Origin: Clostridiales bacterium
GTDB lineage: Bacteria; Bacillota; Clostridia; Saccharofermentanales; Saccharofermentanaceae
Assembly (NCBI GenBank): GCA_017527865.1
Contig: JAFXPN010000037.1
Coordinates: 45,189-109,188, forward strand
Reading direction: 5' to 3'
Length of the DNA: 64,000 nt
Shown in pieces: positions 41,524 through 50,378 of the stretch. Under the pieces are notes generated by a model that was not told the DNA's origin, did not search any database, and was given only the letters and a program-made list of their open reading frames with translations. The stretch's first letter is position 1; each line of letters begins with the position of its first letter. Both the position numbers and the translations under genes were made by a program.

Positions 41524-43647
41524 ATGAGCGAAGAAAGATCCGGTTTCAGTGTTATTACGGGCGATCAGTTTGATGAATCGTTCCTTGAAGAGATCTATGC
41601 GATAGATTGTGATGTCTATCCCCAGAAATACCGCGGCAAACTCGAGAATTACGAGAAGCGTTTCCGCGTTGAACCCAGGACATTCGTATGCATCAAAGAC
41701 AATGCATCAGGAAAGGCAGCAGGATATATCAATTTCCTTCCCGTTAACGATGACTTATGGGAAGACATCGTCGAAAAGGGAAAAGAGATAAGGGACGATG
41801 ACATAGAGGGAAGCGAACTGGTGCCGTTCGAGCAGAAATACGGTGATGACGCCGGCGATGACGCCGGATACAATCTTTTCATCCTCTCCGTAGTGATACT
41901 TGAGAAATTCAGGAAGACAAAGGATGCCGTTGTCACGCTGACGGACGGATTCCGGGATTACCTTAATGAACTCAATGATGAAGGCTATAAGATACATGCC
42001 GTCGCCGGAACTGCCGTATCCGAGGGCGGTATGAAGTTCATGCGCGAGAGGTTCTTCAGCTGGAAACGCGAAGTCGAGGATCTGGAAGAAGGCGTCACGG
42101 ATAATGTCTTTGTTCTCGAAGGTGACCGTTTGGGATTATTTCTGGATGGCGGGAACCAGTGGTATAAGAAGACATACAAGAACGACCTTTATCTGATCGT
42201 TCCATTCTCCTGCAACGAGAAAGGACTGAAGGGGCTGGCGGAAGATTCCGGCGGAGAACCGGAAGGCGGTTCGGATGACGAGGTAATGACAAAGAGGCTC
42301 CTAAACGAACTCAGGGAGGAGCTTGCTTACGAATGCACGCCTGAGATGACGGTCGACATCAGGCATTATTACCTCGGTAAATGCAAGTTCATATTCTCTT
42401 ATGATGAATATCCCGATTTAGGGGATGAAAATGAAGGGCAGACTGAATTTTACGGTGAAGAAACAGCGCATTTGATCCTTATGGCGGATCTTGCCAACAA
42501 GCTGTTCAATCTGCTGATATTCATCCCCGATAATAAGTTCAGCCCGTCAATGGCGCAGGATCAGATGAGCCAGAGCTTCCTGCCCGTAAGAAAGATAACG
42601 GGAGGTCTCATTCCCTCCTCCAAGGAGCTTCTTTCCGAACCTCATAACCGGAATAAGAATCCGGACGATGATGACCACGGAATATCCGATATCGAATACT
42701 ATGATCTGAACCAGCTTATGAATCATCTTTACGGACTGATACCTTGCGGTCAGGGCAAGACCCTGATATGCGCATCCGGCAAACCCCGTGATGAGGAACT
42801 CGGCTGCATCCTTGCAGGCGAGACGTTCAACAGCATACATCAGAACTTCAGGATCAGAAGTTCCGTGTTCGATATAGATGCACAGGGCAGGAAAGCCGTT
42901 TACGATTATTACGATATCTATCTGTCCGAACGCGCGGTGGTCTTTGTCGAGAAACTTAAAGAAGGCGAGCGCAGCCTTTTCGAGCCGGAGGAGAATGAAG
43001 GGGATAAGGAGAGGAAGGAACGTATCGAGGAGCGAATTGCCCGCGTAACGACATATACGTTCATTATGGAAGTCGTCACTTTCAGAAACACCGCCCTCCA
43101 GAAGATATCCGAGAAGGTGTCGTCGGCGATCCTGCAGGACGGTGACGTATCGTATACTTATCTGCAGACTATGTACCGTGATTTTGCCGGTTCCGATAAA
43201 TATGCCAATAAGCGTAATTTCAAGTATTACGGGACGCAAAGGGAGGCCGAGGCGATCCTTGACGCGTTTAAGACGAAGGAACTTGAGACGGATTACAACA
43301 GCAAACAGTCATTCCTCGAGGATTACATAGAACTGTCTTCTGCCAACCGGAGCAAATTCACCACTACGTTAGTCGGACTTGCTGCTACTTTTATGTCCCT
43401 GTTCGGACTGAAAGAGGTCTTCGGCGAGATCATAGAGCCGTTCGCAAGAAGACACGGGGTTCCTCTTTTGAGTGAGGCCGGGCTGTTCTATAAGCTCATT
43501 GTTGCAGTATTCCTGTTCTACTTTATGATCGTAGTGATCCTGCATTTCCGCGACCGCAAGAGACGTGAGGAAAAACTCATAGAGACATTTAAGAATAAGT
43601 TCTATTATCTTGACGATAAAAGCCGGAAGAAAGAAGGTGACTCCTGA
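41524..43647 (+). CDS. large protein with GNAT-like N-terminal region and two C-terminal membrane helices
   Basis: 707 residues. The N-terminal about 200 residues follow a GNAT-like order: a YAIDCDVYPQKYR helix, KAAGYINFLPVND strand, LFILSVVILEKFRKTKDAVV (strand-loop-helix like motif A) and MKFMRERFFSW. A long unrecognised middle contains ICASGKPRDEELGCILAGET and AVYDYYDIYLSERAVVFVEK. The C terminus has two membrane helices (about 617-640 and 655-680). No known family is recognised for the whole. An extended -10 TGGTATAAT at 41458-41466 and a GGGGAAG ribosome site give it its own promoter. It overlaps the S-component gene by one base. Confidence 0.65.
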   Translation: MSEERSGFSVITGDQFDESFLEEIYAIDCDVYPQKYRGKLENYEKRFRVEPRTFVCIKDNASGKAAGYINFLPVNDDLWEDIVEKGKEIRDDDIEGSELVPFEQKYGDDAGDDAGYNLFILSVVILEKFRKTKDAVVTLTDGFRDYLNELNDEGYKIHAVAGTAVSEGGMKFMRERFFSWKREVEDLEEGVTDNVFVLEGDRLGLFLDGGNQWYKKTYKNDLYLIVPFSCNEKGLKGLAEDSGGEPEGGSDDEVMTKRLLNELREELAYECTPEMTVDIRHYYLGKCKFIFSYDEYPDLGDENEGQTEFYGEETAHLILMADLANKLFNLLIFIPDNKFSPSMAQDQMSQSFLPVRKITGGLIPSSKELLSEPHNRNKNPDDDDHGISDIEYYDLNQLMNHLYGLIPCGQGKTLICASGKPRDEELGCILAGETFNSIHQNFRIRSSVFDIDAQGRKAVYDYYDIYLSERAVVFVEKLKEGERSLFEPEENEGDKERKERIEERIARVTTYTFIMEVVTFRNTALQKISEKVSSAILQDGDVSYTYLQTMYRDFAGSDKYANKRNFKYYGTQREAEAILDAFKTKELETDYNSKQSFLEDYIELSSANRSKFTTTLVGLAATFMSLFGLKEVFGEIIEPFARRHGVPLLSEAGLFYKLIVAVFLFYFMIVVILHFRDRKRREEKLIETFKNKFYYLDDKSRKKEGDS

Positions 43648-44318
43648 TGGATGAGAGTTTTTATACAAGATTCCGGCTTAGGACCCGCGGCAACAGATTA
43701 TTCTGGATGGCAGTGCTGTTTTGCCTTGGCATAGTTTTCTCATATTTTGTATTCATATCTCCTGACGAGGGCGGAGACGCGACTTTCCTGAGCATGGCTT
43801 TTGTCGCTCTCATAGGTTATATCTACGGCCCCGTGTACGGATTTACAAGTTCGATACTGTTCGGGTGCGTTATGCTGTTGCTGCACGGGCAGGTTCCGAC
43901 TCAGGACGTCATTCCGTCGTATATGTTCAAGATCCGCGGCGTTGATTGTTACATGGGAGAAGTGGTCGATTATATCTTAGGTTACGGACTCCTTGGAGTT
44001 ACGGGTTTCTTTTCTCCCCGAAGAGACGACAACGGGATAAAGGACTTCAGAAGCAAGAAGAGATCCGTCCAGGGGTTTGCACTGGCCGCAGGTCTCAGGT
44101 TCATAGAGGGAATATGGAACTGTTATTATTTCTATGATCTTAACAGGGGTTCGTTCCTCAAGGATCTTCAGTACAGTACATGGTACAGTTTCTGGTATAT
44201 AGGATTGGAAGCGGTATTGACGATCATCATCATTCTGCTTCCGCCTGTAGCCGAATCGATCAGATATGTGGCCGAGTGCGCCACGACACCGTATCGGGAT
44301 AATACGAATTATCTTTGA
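43647..44318 (+). CDS. ECF transporter S component, ThiT-like
   Basis: 223 residues with five or six membrane helices. The FVALIGYIYGPVYGFTSSIL helix, the EVVDYILGYGLLGVTGFF segment and RFIEGIW resemble the thiamine-specific S component ThiT of energy-coupling factor transporters. These bind the vitamin and use a shared ECF ATPase module encoded elsewhere. No TPP riboswitch precedes it, because its start lies inside the stop of the upstream gene. The substrate (thiamine or another vitamin) is inferred from distant similarity. Confidence 0.6.
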   Translation: MDESFYTRFRLRTRGNRLFWMAVLFCLGIVFSYFVFISPDEGGDATFLSMAFVALIGYIYGPVYGFTSSILFGCVMLLLHGQVPTQDVIPSYMFKIRGVDCYMGEVVDYILGYGLLGVTGFFSPRRDDNGIKDFRSKKRSVQGFALAAGLRFIEGIWNCYYFYDLNRGSFLKDLQYSTWYSFWYIGLEAVLTIIIILLPPVAESIRYVAECATTPYRDNTNYL

Positions 44319-44346
44319 TCTTCTTAAGCCGGGACGGTTTTTCCGG

Positions 44347-44375
44347 TTGACTTTGGAGGGGGTTGATGATAGTAT
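44347..44375 (+). promoter_or_regulatory. promoter of the rplU-prp-rpmA operon
   Basis: TTGACT (44347-44352) and TAGTAT (44370-44375) are 17 bp apart, upstream of a leader of about 105 nt. Confidence 0.65.
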
Positions 44376-44382
44376 ACGCGGG

Positions 44383-44488
44383 TGGCCGCATGCGACGGGC
44401 TCTTAAATCCGCGCTTTTCGGGCAGAAATGTCAGGAAACACGGTGCCTCGGATGAAGCAGCGAGACTGGAAGAACAGGAGGACACAGT
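44383..44488 (+). ncRNA. candidate L21 leader RNA
   Basis: A GC-rich leader of about 105 nt lies between the promoter and rplU, with several short complementary stretches and a strong AACAGGAGG ribosome site at its end. Firmicutes rplU mRNAs carry an autoregulatory L21 leader in this position. The fold itself was not computed. Confidence 0.4.
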
Positions 44489-44791
44489 ATGTACGCAGTA
44501 ATTAAGACAGGCGGCAAGCAGTACAAGGTTGCCGTAGGCGATGAGATCTTCGTAGAGAAGCTCGACGCTGAAGCAGGATCCGAAGTCACATTTGACGAAG
44601 TCCTGGCAGTAGGCGGTGACGACGGGATCAAAGCAGGCAAGGATGTTGCAGCCAAGGTTACGGGTGAAGTCGTAAAGCAGGGCAAGAACAAGAAGATCGT
44701 CGTTCTTAAGTACAAGGCTAAGAAGGGCTACAGAAGAAAGAACGGTCACAGACAGCCTTACACAAGAGTACGTATTACGGGAATCGCTTAA
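44489..44791 (+). CDS. rplU: 50S ribosomal protein bL21
   Basis: 100 residues, full length for the family: [20 protein letters not shown] at the start, [20 protein letters not shown] and the basic [14 protein letters not shown] end. It binds 23S rRNA in the large subunit. First gene of the classical rplU-prp-rpmA-obgE order. Confidence 0.98.
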   Translation: MYAVIKTGGKQYKVAVGDEIFVEKLDAEAGSEVTFDEVLAVGGDDGIKAGKDVAAKVTGEVVKQGKNKKIVVLKYKAKKGYRRKNGHRQPYTRVRITGIA

Positions 44792-44803
44792 GGCATTAAC
44801 GTA

Positions 44804-45175
44804 ATGATAGCCGTCAAGGTCGTCAGGGACAGGGATCGTAAAGTCACCGGACTGTTCGTAAGCGGACATTCGGGATATGCGGAAGAAGGTTCCGATATAA
44901 TCTGTGCAGGCGCATCGACTCTGGTATATACTCTCGCGAATTCTTTGGAGAGGTTCTGCGGGATCGATACCGAGTACAGCACCAGGATCGCAGAGGATAA
45001 AGGCGACGGGCATGTATATGCCGAGATCATAATCCCCGAGGGGAGAGTGAAGGACGAGGCAGCAGCCGACAGGGCTCAGGTGATAATGGAGACTATAGTG
45101 TTAGGATTCATCTCACTTGCGGAATCTGTCAACAGAGACGGCAACAGGTACTTAGAGATCAAAGAAGAATATTGA
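44804..45175 (+). CDS. prp: ribosomal processing cysteine protease Prp
   Basis: 123 residues. Catalytic H22 is in SGHSGYA and C34 in DIICAGAST, as in Firmicutes Prp (YsxB). Prp removes the N-terminal extension of L27 before ribosome assembly. It lies between rplU and rpmA as expected, and L27 here has the matching cleavable extension. No strong ribosome site is seen, consistent with coupling to rplU. Confidence 0.95.
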   Translation: MIAVKVVRDRDRKVTGLFVSGHSGYAEEGSDIICAGASTLVYTLANSLERFCGIDTEYSTRIAEDKGDGHVYAEIIIPEGRVKDEAAADRAQVIMETIVLGFISLAESVNRDGNRYLEIKEEY

Positions 45176-45205
45176 TGTATTGAGACACTTTGGAGGTGTA
45201 AGAAA

Positions 45206-45487
45206 ATGCTTAACATGAATTTACAGCTCTTCGCTCATAAGAAGGGAATGGGTTCCACCAAGAACGGCCGTGAGTCCCAGTCCAAGAGACTCGGAGCCAA
45301 GAAGGGCGACGGTCAGAGCGTAGTTGCAGGCAACATCATCTATAGGCAGCGCGGAACAAAGATCCACCCCGGCAACAACGTCGGCATCGGTTCTGATGAC
45401 ACTCTCTATGCGAAGATCGACGGTCTCGTAAAGTACGAGCGCGTAGGTTCTTCCAAGAAGCAGGTCAGCGTTTATCCCGCTAACTGA
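45206..45487 (+). CDS. rpmA: 50S ribosomal protein bL27 with cleavable N terminus
   Basis: 93 residues. The first residues [10 protein letters not shown] form the Prp cleavage signal, with cutting expected between LQLF and AHKKG. The mature protein begins [13 protein letters not shown] and continues [20 protein letters not shown]. Its N terminus reaches the peptidyl-transferase centre. TTTGGAGGTG precedes the ATG. A terminator follows. Confidence 0.98.
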   Translation: MLNMNLQLFAHKKGMGSTKNGRESQSKRLGAKKGDGQSVVAGNIIYRQRGTKIHPGNNVGIGSDDTLYAKIDGLVKYERVGSSKKQVSVYPAN

Positions 45488-45512
45488 AGACAGAAGATCT
45501 AACTGAACTTTT

Positions 45513-45550
45513 TGCCTGCCGTTTTCTCGCGGCAGGCATTTTGTTTTTTC
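45513..45550 (+). terminator. Rho-independent terminator after rpmA
   Basis: 9-bp stem TGCCTGCCG/CGGCAGGCA with an eight-base loop, followed by TTTTGTTTTTT. Confidence 0.92.
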
Positions 45551-45569
45551 TCGCGAAGGGGAGTCCTAT

Positions 45570-46847
45570 ATGTTTATCGATCACGCGAAGATCTATGTAA
45601 AGGCGGGCGACGGCGGACCCGGAGCCGTGTCTTTCCATACCGAGAAATATGTGACCAACGGCGGTCCCGACGGCGGTGACGGCGGCAAGGGCGGCGACGT
45701 CATCTTTGTTGCGGCAGAAAAATTAACAACGTTACAATCTTTCCGTTTCAAGCATAAATTCGTGGCGGAAGACGGCGCTAAGGGGCTGAACAAGAAGATG
45801 TACGGCAAGGGCGGCGAAGACTTGAGGATCGCAGTCCCTGTCGGAACTGTTATCAAGGATGCGGACAGCGGCAAGATACTTGCCGACTTTACGGAGGACA
45901 AACAGGAAGTTGTCATCTGCAAAGGCGGAAGAGGCGGAATGGGCAATATCCATTTTGCCAATTCGGTCAGACAGGCTCCCCAGTTCGCTCATCTGGGCCT
46001 TCCCGGTGAAGAGAAGAACCTCTATGTCGAATTGAAGCTCATCGCGGATGTCGGTCTGGTCGGATACCCGAACGCCGGTAAATCGACGCTGCTGTCGGTC
46101 ATGACCCGGGCGAAGCCCAAGATCGCGGATTATCCGTTCACGACACTGGAACCCGTCCTTGGAGTTGTTCAGGATTTTGATCAGTCGTTCGTGATCGCAG
46201 ATATCCCGGGACTCATCGAGGATGCCCATGAAGGCGCGGGTCTGGGACATGATTTCTTAAGACATATCGAGAGGACCAGACTTCTTATCCATGTTGTCGA
46301 TATCTCCGCCCATGACGGCCGCGATCCGGTCGATGATTTCAATTCCATAAATAAGGAGTTGAGAGAATTCAACGAAGAGCTGTCCAAGAGACCGCAGGTG
46401 GTCGTTGCGAACAAGGCTGACGATTCGATCGATGAGATGATCGAGCTTTTCGAGCAGGAGGTAGAGGCTCAGGGCTATGAGCACTTCTTTGTCATCAGCG
46501 CCGCGACGGGGCAGGGCGTGAAGGAGCTGACCGATAAGGTGACGGAACTCGTGAGCAAGCTGCCGCCGCCCGTGATCCACGATAAGATAGAGACGGATTC
46601 GCACAAGGTCTATAAGTTTGAGAAGGAGGAGAAGTTCACGATCGGCAGGGACGGTGAGATGTTTGTCATCGAAGGTTCCTGGGCGAGCAGACTCCGTCAG
46701 ACCACGGATTTTGATGTATACGATTCAGCGATGTATTTCCAGCGCGCGCTTATTAAAGAAGGCGTCATCGATGCCCTGAAAGCCGCGGGGATCAAGGAAG
46801 GCGATGAGGTCAGGATCGATGACTTCGTCTTCGAATATGTTGAATGA
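45570..46847 (+). CDS. obgE: GTPase ObgE/CgtA
   Basis: 425 residues. The N-terminal glycine-rich Obg domain (AGDGGPGAVSFHTEKY, GGDGGKGGDVIF) is followed by the G domain with GYPNAGKST, DIPGLIEDAHEGAGLG and NKAD, then the C-terminal OCT domain (about 345-425) typical of Firmicutes Obg. It acts in 50S assembly and stress signalling. An AGGGGAG site precedes the ATG, and the rpmA terminator separates it from the ribosomal genes. Confidence 0.97.
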   Translation: MFIDHAKIYVKAGDGGPGAVSFHTEKYVTNGGPDGGDGGKGGDVIFVAAEKLTTLQSFRFKHKFVAEDGAKGLNKKMYGKGGEDLRIAVPVGTVIKDADSGKILADFTEDKQEVVICKGGRGGMGNIHFANSVRQAPQFAHLGLPGEEKNLYVELKLIADVGLVGYPNAGKSTLLSVMTRAKPKIADYPFTTLEPVLGVVQDFDQSFVIADIPGLIEDAHEGAGLGHDFLRHIERTRLLIHVVDISAHDGRDPVDDFNSINKELREFNEELSKRPQVVVANKADDSIDEMIELFEQEVEAQGYEHFFVISAATGQGVKELTDKVTELVSKLPPPVIHDKIETDSHKVYKFEKEEKFTIGRDGEMFVIEGSWASRLRQTTDFDVYDSAMYFQRALIKEGVIDALKAAGIKEGDEVRIDDFVFEYVE

Positions 46848-46958
46848 TCAGGATTTAACAATTTATTCACAAATATTCATATTGATTCCTTAATGAAAGT
46901 ATATACTCAAATCATAGAGTAATTACCTCGAACGAGTAAGTTTAAAGTTTGTCAACAG

Positions 46959-46990
46959 CCTCCGGTTCAAAGCCGGAGGTTTCTTGTTGT
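46959..46990 (+). terminator. Rho-independent terminator, obgE side
   Basis: 7-bp stem CCTCCGG/CCGGAGG with a TTCAAAG loop, then TTTCTTGTTG. It lies 111 bp beyond the obgE stop; the AT-rich stretch between holds no ORF. Confidence 0.8.
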
Positions 46991-47050
46991 GGCAATCCTG
47001 ACGATGCTGGCTTATAATCATTAAATATAATTGACTTAAGGGGACAACCT

Positions 47051-47947
47051 ATGGCCAAGACTCAATATGAACAGCTGCTGGCAGAAGATGTCAGGAATCA
47101 GAAGGGAACTTCATATCCCGTTAAGGCAAGTATTCTGGAGAGATTATTCATCAGGAAGACAGCTTGCAGCAATCTTCATCCCAATGCGGAAGACGAGTTT
47201 ACGCATGACGACGTCGGTCCGAGCTACAGGATCATCGGAGAGTACGAGGAGAAGATCAGGACTGCCCTCAGGTTCGGCAATCCGATAATGGACGAGCCTT
47301 TGATGGTGGAGAAGCTCTATCCCAAGGGGTATCTGCTCCTTAACGGACACCACAGGTGGGCAGCCGCCGTCAGGTGCCAGGTCAAAACCGTTCCGATAAA
47401 GATCGTAAATCTCGCTTCCGATTCCGATATACAGAAGATACTCGAGAATTCCAAACACGATAAGCGCGTCACGCTCGATCTCGATGAGGTCGTATTCAGA
47501 GATCTGAAAGATCCCAACACCGAGAAGCAGAAGTCTTTCGTGCTTGCGCTCGATTCCAAGAAGAAGCTCAAGAAGGGCATCCCGGCACTCTTCCGTTATC
47601 TCGCGAAGAACGGATTCGATATCTGGGTTTATTCTTCAAACTACTACTCGATCGACGATGTTCAGCGTTTCTTTAAAGCATACCAGGTGCACGTTGACGG
47701 TATTATCACAGGCGCGGAGGCCAGAAAGAAGGATAATAAATACGCCATCTCGCGCGAAAAGATGATCTCCGCAAAGTACAGACAGACGATCCACGTCGAT
47801 AACGATATGCTGATCGTAACAGGAGACCTGGGCGAGAACGGATCGAAGTTTAAGAAATATGATCTTAACAGTACTCCCGAAGACTGGTCGGTGAAGGCAG
47901 TCGAGGCACTGGAACAGATAGTAGCGGAAGATGGCAAAAAGCAATGA
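47051..47947 (+). CDS. ParB-like N-terminal domain fused to HAD-like domain
   Basis: 298 residues. Residues about 55-120 contain a ParB/sulfiredoxin-type motif (LLLNGHHRWAAAVRCQVKTV, the GxHR loop). Residues 138-298 look like a HAD-type phosphatase fold: TLDLDEVVFRD with the nucleophile D143 and second acid D145, a FDIWVYSSN motif-II-like threonine/serine strand, and HVDNDML as the last acid. The combination suggests a nucleotide- or phosphoester-acting enzyme. The role is unknown. It overlaps the next HAD gene by 17 bp. The start has AAGGGGA about 10 bp upstream. Confidence 0.75.
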   Translation: MAKTQYEQLLAEDVRNQKGTSYPVKASILERLFIRKTACSNLHPNAEDEFTHDDVGPSYRIIGEYEEKIRTALRFGNPIMDEPLMVEKLYPKGYLLLNGHHRWAAAVRCQVKTVPIKIVNLASDSDIQKILENSKHDKRVTLDLDEVVFRDLKDPNTEKQKSFVLALDSKKKLKKGIPALFRYLAKNGFDIWVYSSNYYSIDDVQRFFKAYQVHVDGIITGAEARKKDNKYAISREKMISAKYRQTIHVDNDMLIVTGDLGENGSKFKKYDLNSTPEDWSVKAVEALEQIVAEDGKKQ

Positions 47948-48467
47948 TAATAAGATGCGCATCTCGTTCGATCTCGACGAGGTGCTCTTCGTAGATCCTG
48001 CCACGCACAAGATCGAGCCGAAGCCCGTTTTCCCGCTGGATCTGATATTCAGGGAGCGTCTTCGTCTCGGTACGCCGGATCTTATCAACCGGCTTCAGCG
48101 GGAAGGTTACGAAGTGTGGGTCTATACGTCTTCTTTTCGCTCGGAAAGATATATCAGGCTGCTGTTTCTGTATTACGGGATCAGGTTTGACGGTATCGTA
48201 AACGGGAACCGGCATCTGGCCGAGGTGCAGAAAAACAAATCAACTACGCTGCCTCAGAAAGTGCCGTCACACTACCGGATATCACTTCATATTGACGATG
48301 AGATGGTCATCTGCTCGTACGGCAAAGAGTTCGGTTACGAGGCTTATCATCTTGATGCCCAGGATGACGAATGGGTGGAGAAGATATTGAAGAAGGCGGG
48401 CGAAGTCAAGCGCAAGTGGATCCTTCAGCATAACTGGAAGGTAAAGCAGGCAAAGAAGAACGAATAA
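47931..48467 (+). CDS. HAD-like protein, paralogue of the upstream HAD domain
   Basis: 178 residues. ISFDLDEVLFVDPATHK gives the D-x-D nucleophile motif, YEVWVYTSSFRSERY the second motif, and HIDDEMVIC the acidic motif. It aligns in layout with residues 138-298 of the preceding gene (DLDEV, WVY-S, DD/DN-EM), so the two may work as a heterodimer or have arisen by duplication. The C terminus is basic (KRKWILQHNWKVKQAKKNE). Convergent with the MATE-ATPase gene, 11 bp away. Confidence 0.78.
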   Translation: MAKSNDNKMRISFDLDEVLFVDPATHKIEPKPVFPLDLIFRERLRLGTPDLINRLQREGYEVWVYTSSFRSERYIRLLFLYYGIRFDGIVNGNRHLAEVQKNKSTTLPQKVPSHYRISLHIDDEMVICSYGKEFGYEAYHLDAQDDEWVEKILKKAGEVKRKWILQHNWKVKQAKKNE

Positions 48468-48478
48468 CGGTTTGTGTG

Positions 48479-50230
48479 TCAGATCCTTATAGTAAGGATA
48501 TTGAGACCGAAGGTGTTCTGGTAATTCATACTGCCCCCGATGCTCGAAGCAAGCCTTAATCCGACATTGTGAGTCTTGTCATCGGAATCGAACAACTGTG
48601 ATGCCTGCGCCGGATTAAACGGGATGCAGTCATCCTTAAAGCTTATGACGATATCACCTTTAACATAGGATACTCGGATGTCTATGCTGTTCTTTTTTCC
48701 GTCGCGGAATCCGTGCCGGACGATATTGCCGGCGAGCTCCTCGACGCTTAGTGAAGCGCAGTTCGTCCTTTTTGCATCCACATTGTGTTCTTTGCAGAAT
48801 CCCCAGACCTGCTCGGAGATATTGATCACCTGATCCATGCTGTTGACGGAGATGTCTATCCTGTCTTTCTCAGATACCCCGAAGCCTTCGGGAAAGCACA
48901 TGAGCTTCTCGAGAGTATAGGGGAGCGAATGATTATAAAGCGTTGCGAATATGATCAGCGCCGTTGCGCTCATGAGACCTCCCGCGATCTGCGCGATCCA
49001 GATGCCCGTCATCTTAAACAGCGGAGCGAGGATGATGCTGAACAGGCACACTCCGATGAGACCGTCGATAACGGATACGATGCGGACGATCTTCTCGTGG
49101 TACTGGCAGTGGTAGTAATTATTCAAACCGACCGTAAATGCGCTGACGGGAGTCGATATAGGGAACAGCATGAATCCTAATACCGTCATATGGTAAACAT
49201 CTGCCGATGTGTCGCGGAAAAACATCATCGTAAGCGGCACGCAGAGAGCGGACAAGGCTGCGGATACGGCTATGACGATCCCGAGACCTCTTGTGAAGAA
49301 AGTCTTCATAAGTGTCTTCAGACCTTCGCGGTCCTCGTCACCGACATAAACGCTTCCAAGCACGATGACTGCTGATGTGACTCCTGCCGGGACTGCCCAG
49401 TATACACTGCCGAATGATGATATTGCCGAATATGCGGCCAGCCCGTCATACCCTATAAAATGTTTTATTATGTGGATGATGATGATGCCGCGGACGAATA
49501 TGCACAGCTGTGTCGAAGCACCGGGGATACCGTTGATCACGATATCCTTAAGATCAGATCGAACGATGTGCTTCAAAGAGAACTTCAGGACGGACTTTCC
49601 GGAAAGATAATGGATAGCCTGAATGAGGAAGAACATCATGTTTCCTATGGAAGTTGACAAGCCCAATCCAAACAGTCCCATGTCAAAGGCTGCGATGAAC
49701 AGCCAGTTGAAGAAAGCGTTGCTTATAAACATTGAGACTATCGATATGTAGCTCAGCTTCTCCTTGTGTTCGAGCTGAAGAAAAGCCGTGAACTGGGTTC
49801 CGAGGCAGAAGAACGGGAGTCCCACGGCGTAACCTCTGATATAAGACGCCAGTTCTGCATTAAGATCGTCATTCGCGCCCAGGGCCGATGCAAGCGCTGA
49901 AGGGACGGCCTCGCTTACTGCCGTCAGCAGGATGGCAACAATGATCATTATCGATATATCGATCGTGAAGATGCTCTTTGTTCTCTCTTCCATTCTCCGG
50001 CCGAGATACTTTCCGCACAACACCTGAGCGCCGCCGAAGAAGAGAGCGTTGATCGCGTTAAGGAAATTTGTTACAGGTCCGAAAATACCTGTCACTGCCA
50101 TCGCGTCTTTCCCTATGAAGTTGCTCGCGAATACATTGTCGATAATTCCATTCATGCCGCTTATTATGACCAGCAGTATCTGGATCGGAAGCAGCTTCAT
50201 ATAGAGTTTAGGAATGATCTTTGAGTCCAT
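48479..50230 (-). CDS. MATE transporter with C-terminal GHKL/RsbW-like ATPase domain (second copy)
   Basis: 583 residues. Residues 1-445 are a MATE transporter (PIQILLVIISGMNGIIDNVF, FLIQAIHYLSGKS). Residues about 455-583 are a GHKL ATPase with a good N box (SLSVEELAGNIVRHGFRDG), a G1-like strand (IVISFKDDCIPFNP) and a G2-like HNVGLRLASSI, better conserved than in the copy at 18942-20684. A domain like RsbW could bind ATP and phosphorylate or bind a partner, tying export to regulation. Ribosome site GAGGAAG lies 14 bp before the ATG. It stands as a single gene. Confidence 0.92.
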   Translation of the reverse strand: MDSKIIPKLYMKLLPIQILLVIISGMNGIIDNVFASNFIGKDAMAVTGIFGPVTNFLNAINALFFGGAQVLCGKYLGRRMEERTKSIFTIDISIMIIVAILLTAVSEAVPSALASALGANDDLNAELASYIRGYAVGLPFFCLGTQFTAFLQLEHKEKLSYISIVSMFISNAFFNWLFIAAFDMGLFGLGLSTSIGNMMFFLIQAIHYLSGKSVLKFSLKHIVRSDLKDIVINGIPGASTQLCIFVRGIIIIHIIKHFIGYDGLAAYSAISSFGSVYWAVPAGVTSAVIVLGSVYVGDEDREGLKTLMKTFFTRGLGIVIAVSAALSALCVPLTMMFFRDTSADVYHMTVLGFMLFPISTPVSAFTVGLNNYYHCQYHEKIVRIVSVIDGLIGVCLFSIILAPLFKMTGIWIAQIAGGLMSATALIIFATLYNHSLPYTLEKLMCFPEGFGVSEKDRIDISVNSMDQVINISEQVWGFCKEHNVDAKRTNCASLSVEELAGNIVRHGFRDGKKNSIDIRVSYVKGDIVISFKDDCIPFNPAQASQLFDSDDKTHNVGLRLASSIGGSMNYQNTFGLNILTIRI

Positions 50231-50378
50231 ACCGTCATTTTACTTCCTCGACCGTAAAAGTACCACAGCCGCCTGACGAGTCGGCATAATAATACTTTCG
50301 AAAAGATTGATATCCTGTATCTATCAGATATACTTTAGAATAGATTGTTTATAGTTCTTGAGGAATCCGGAGGTATTT

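Noticed and set aside
43600..43700. TPP riboswitch expected before a ThiT-like gene
   Set aside because: The gene starts inside the stop of the previous gene, so no leader exists.
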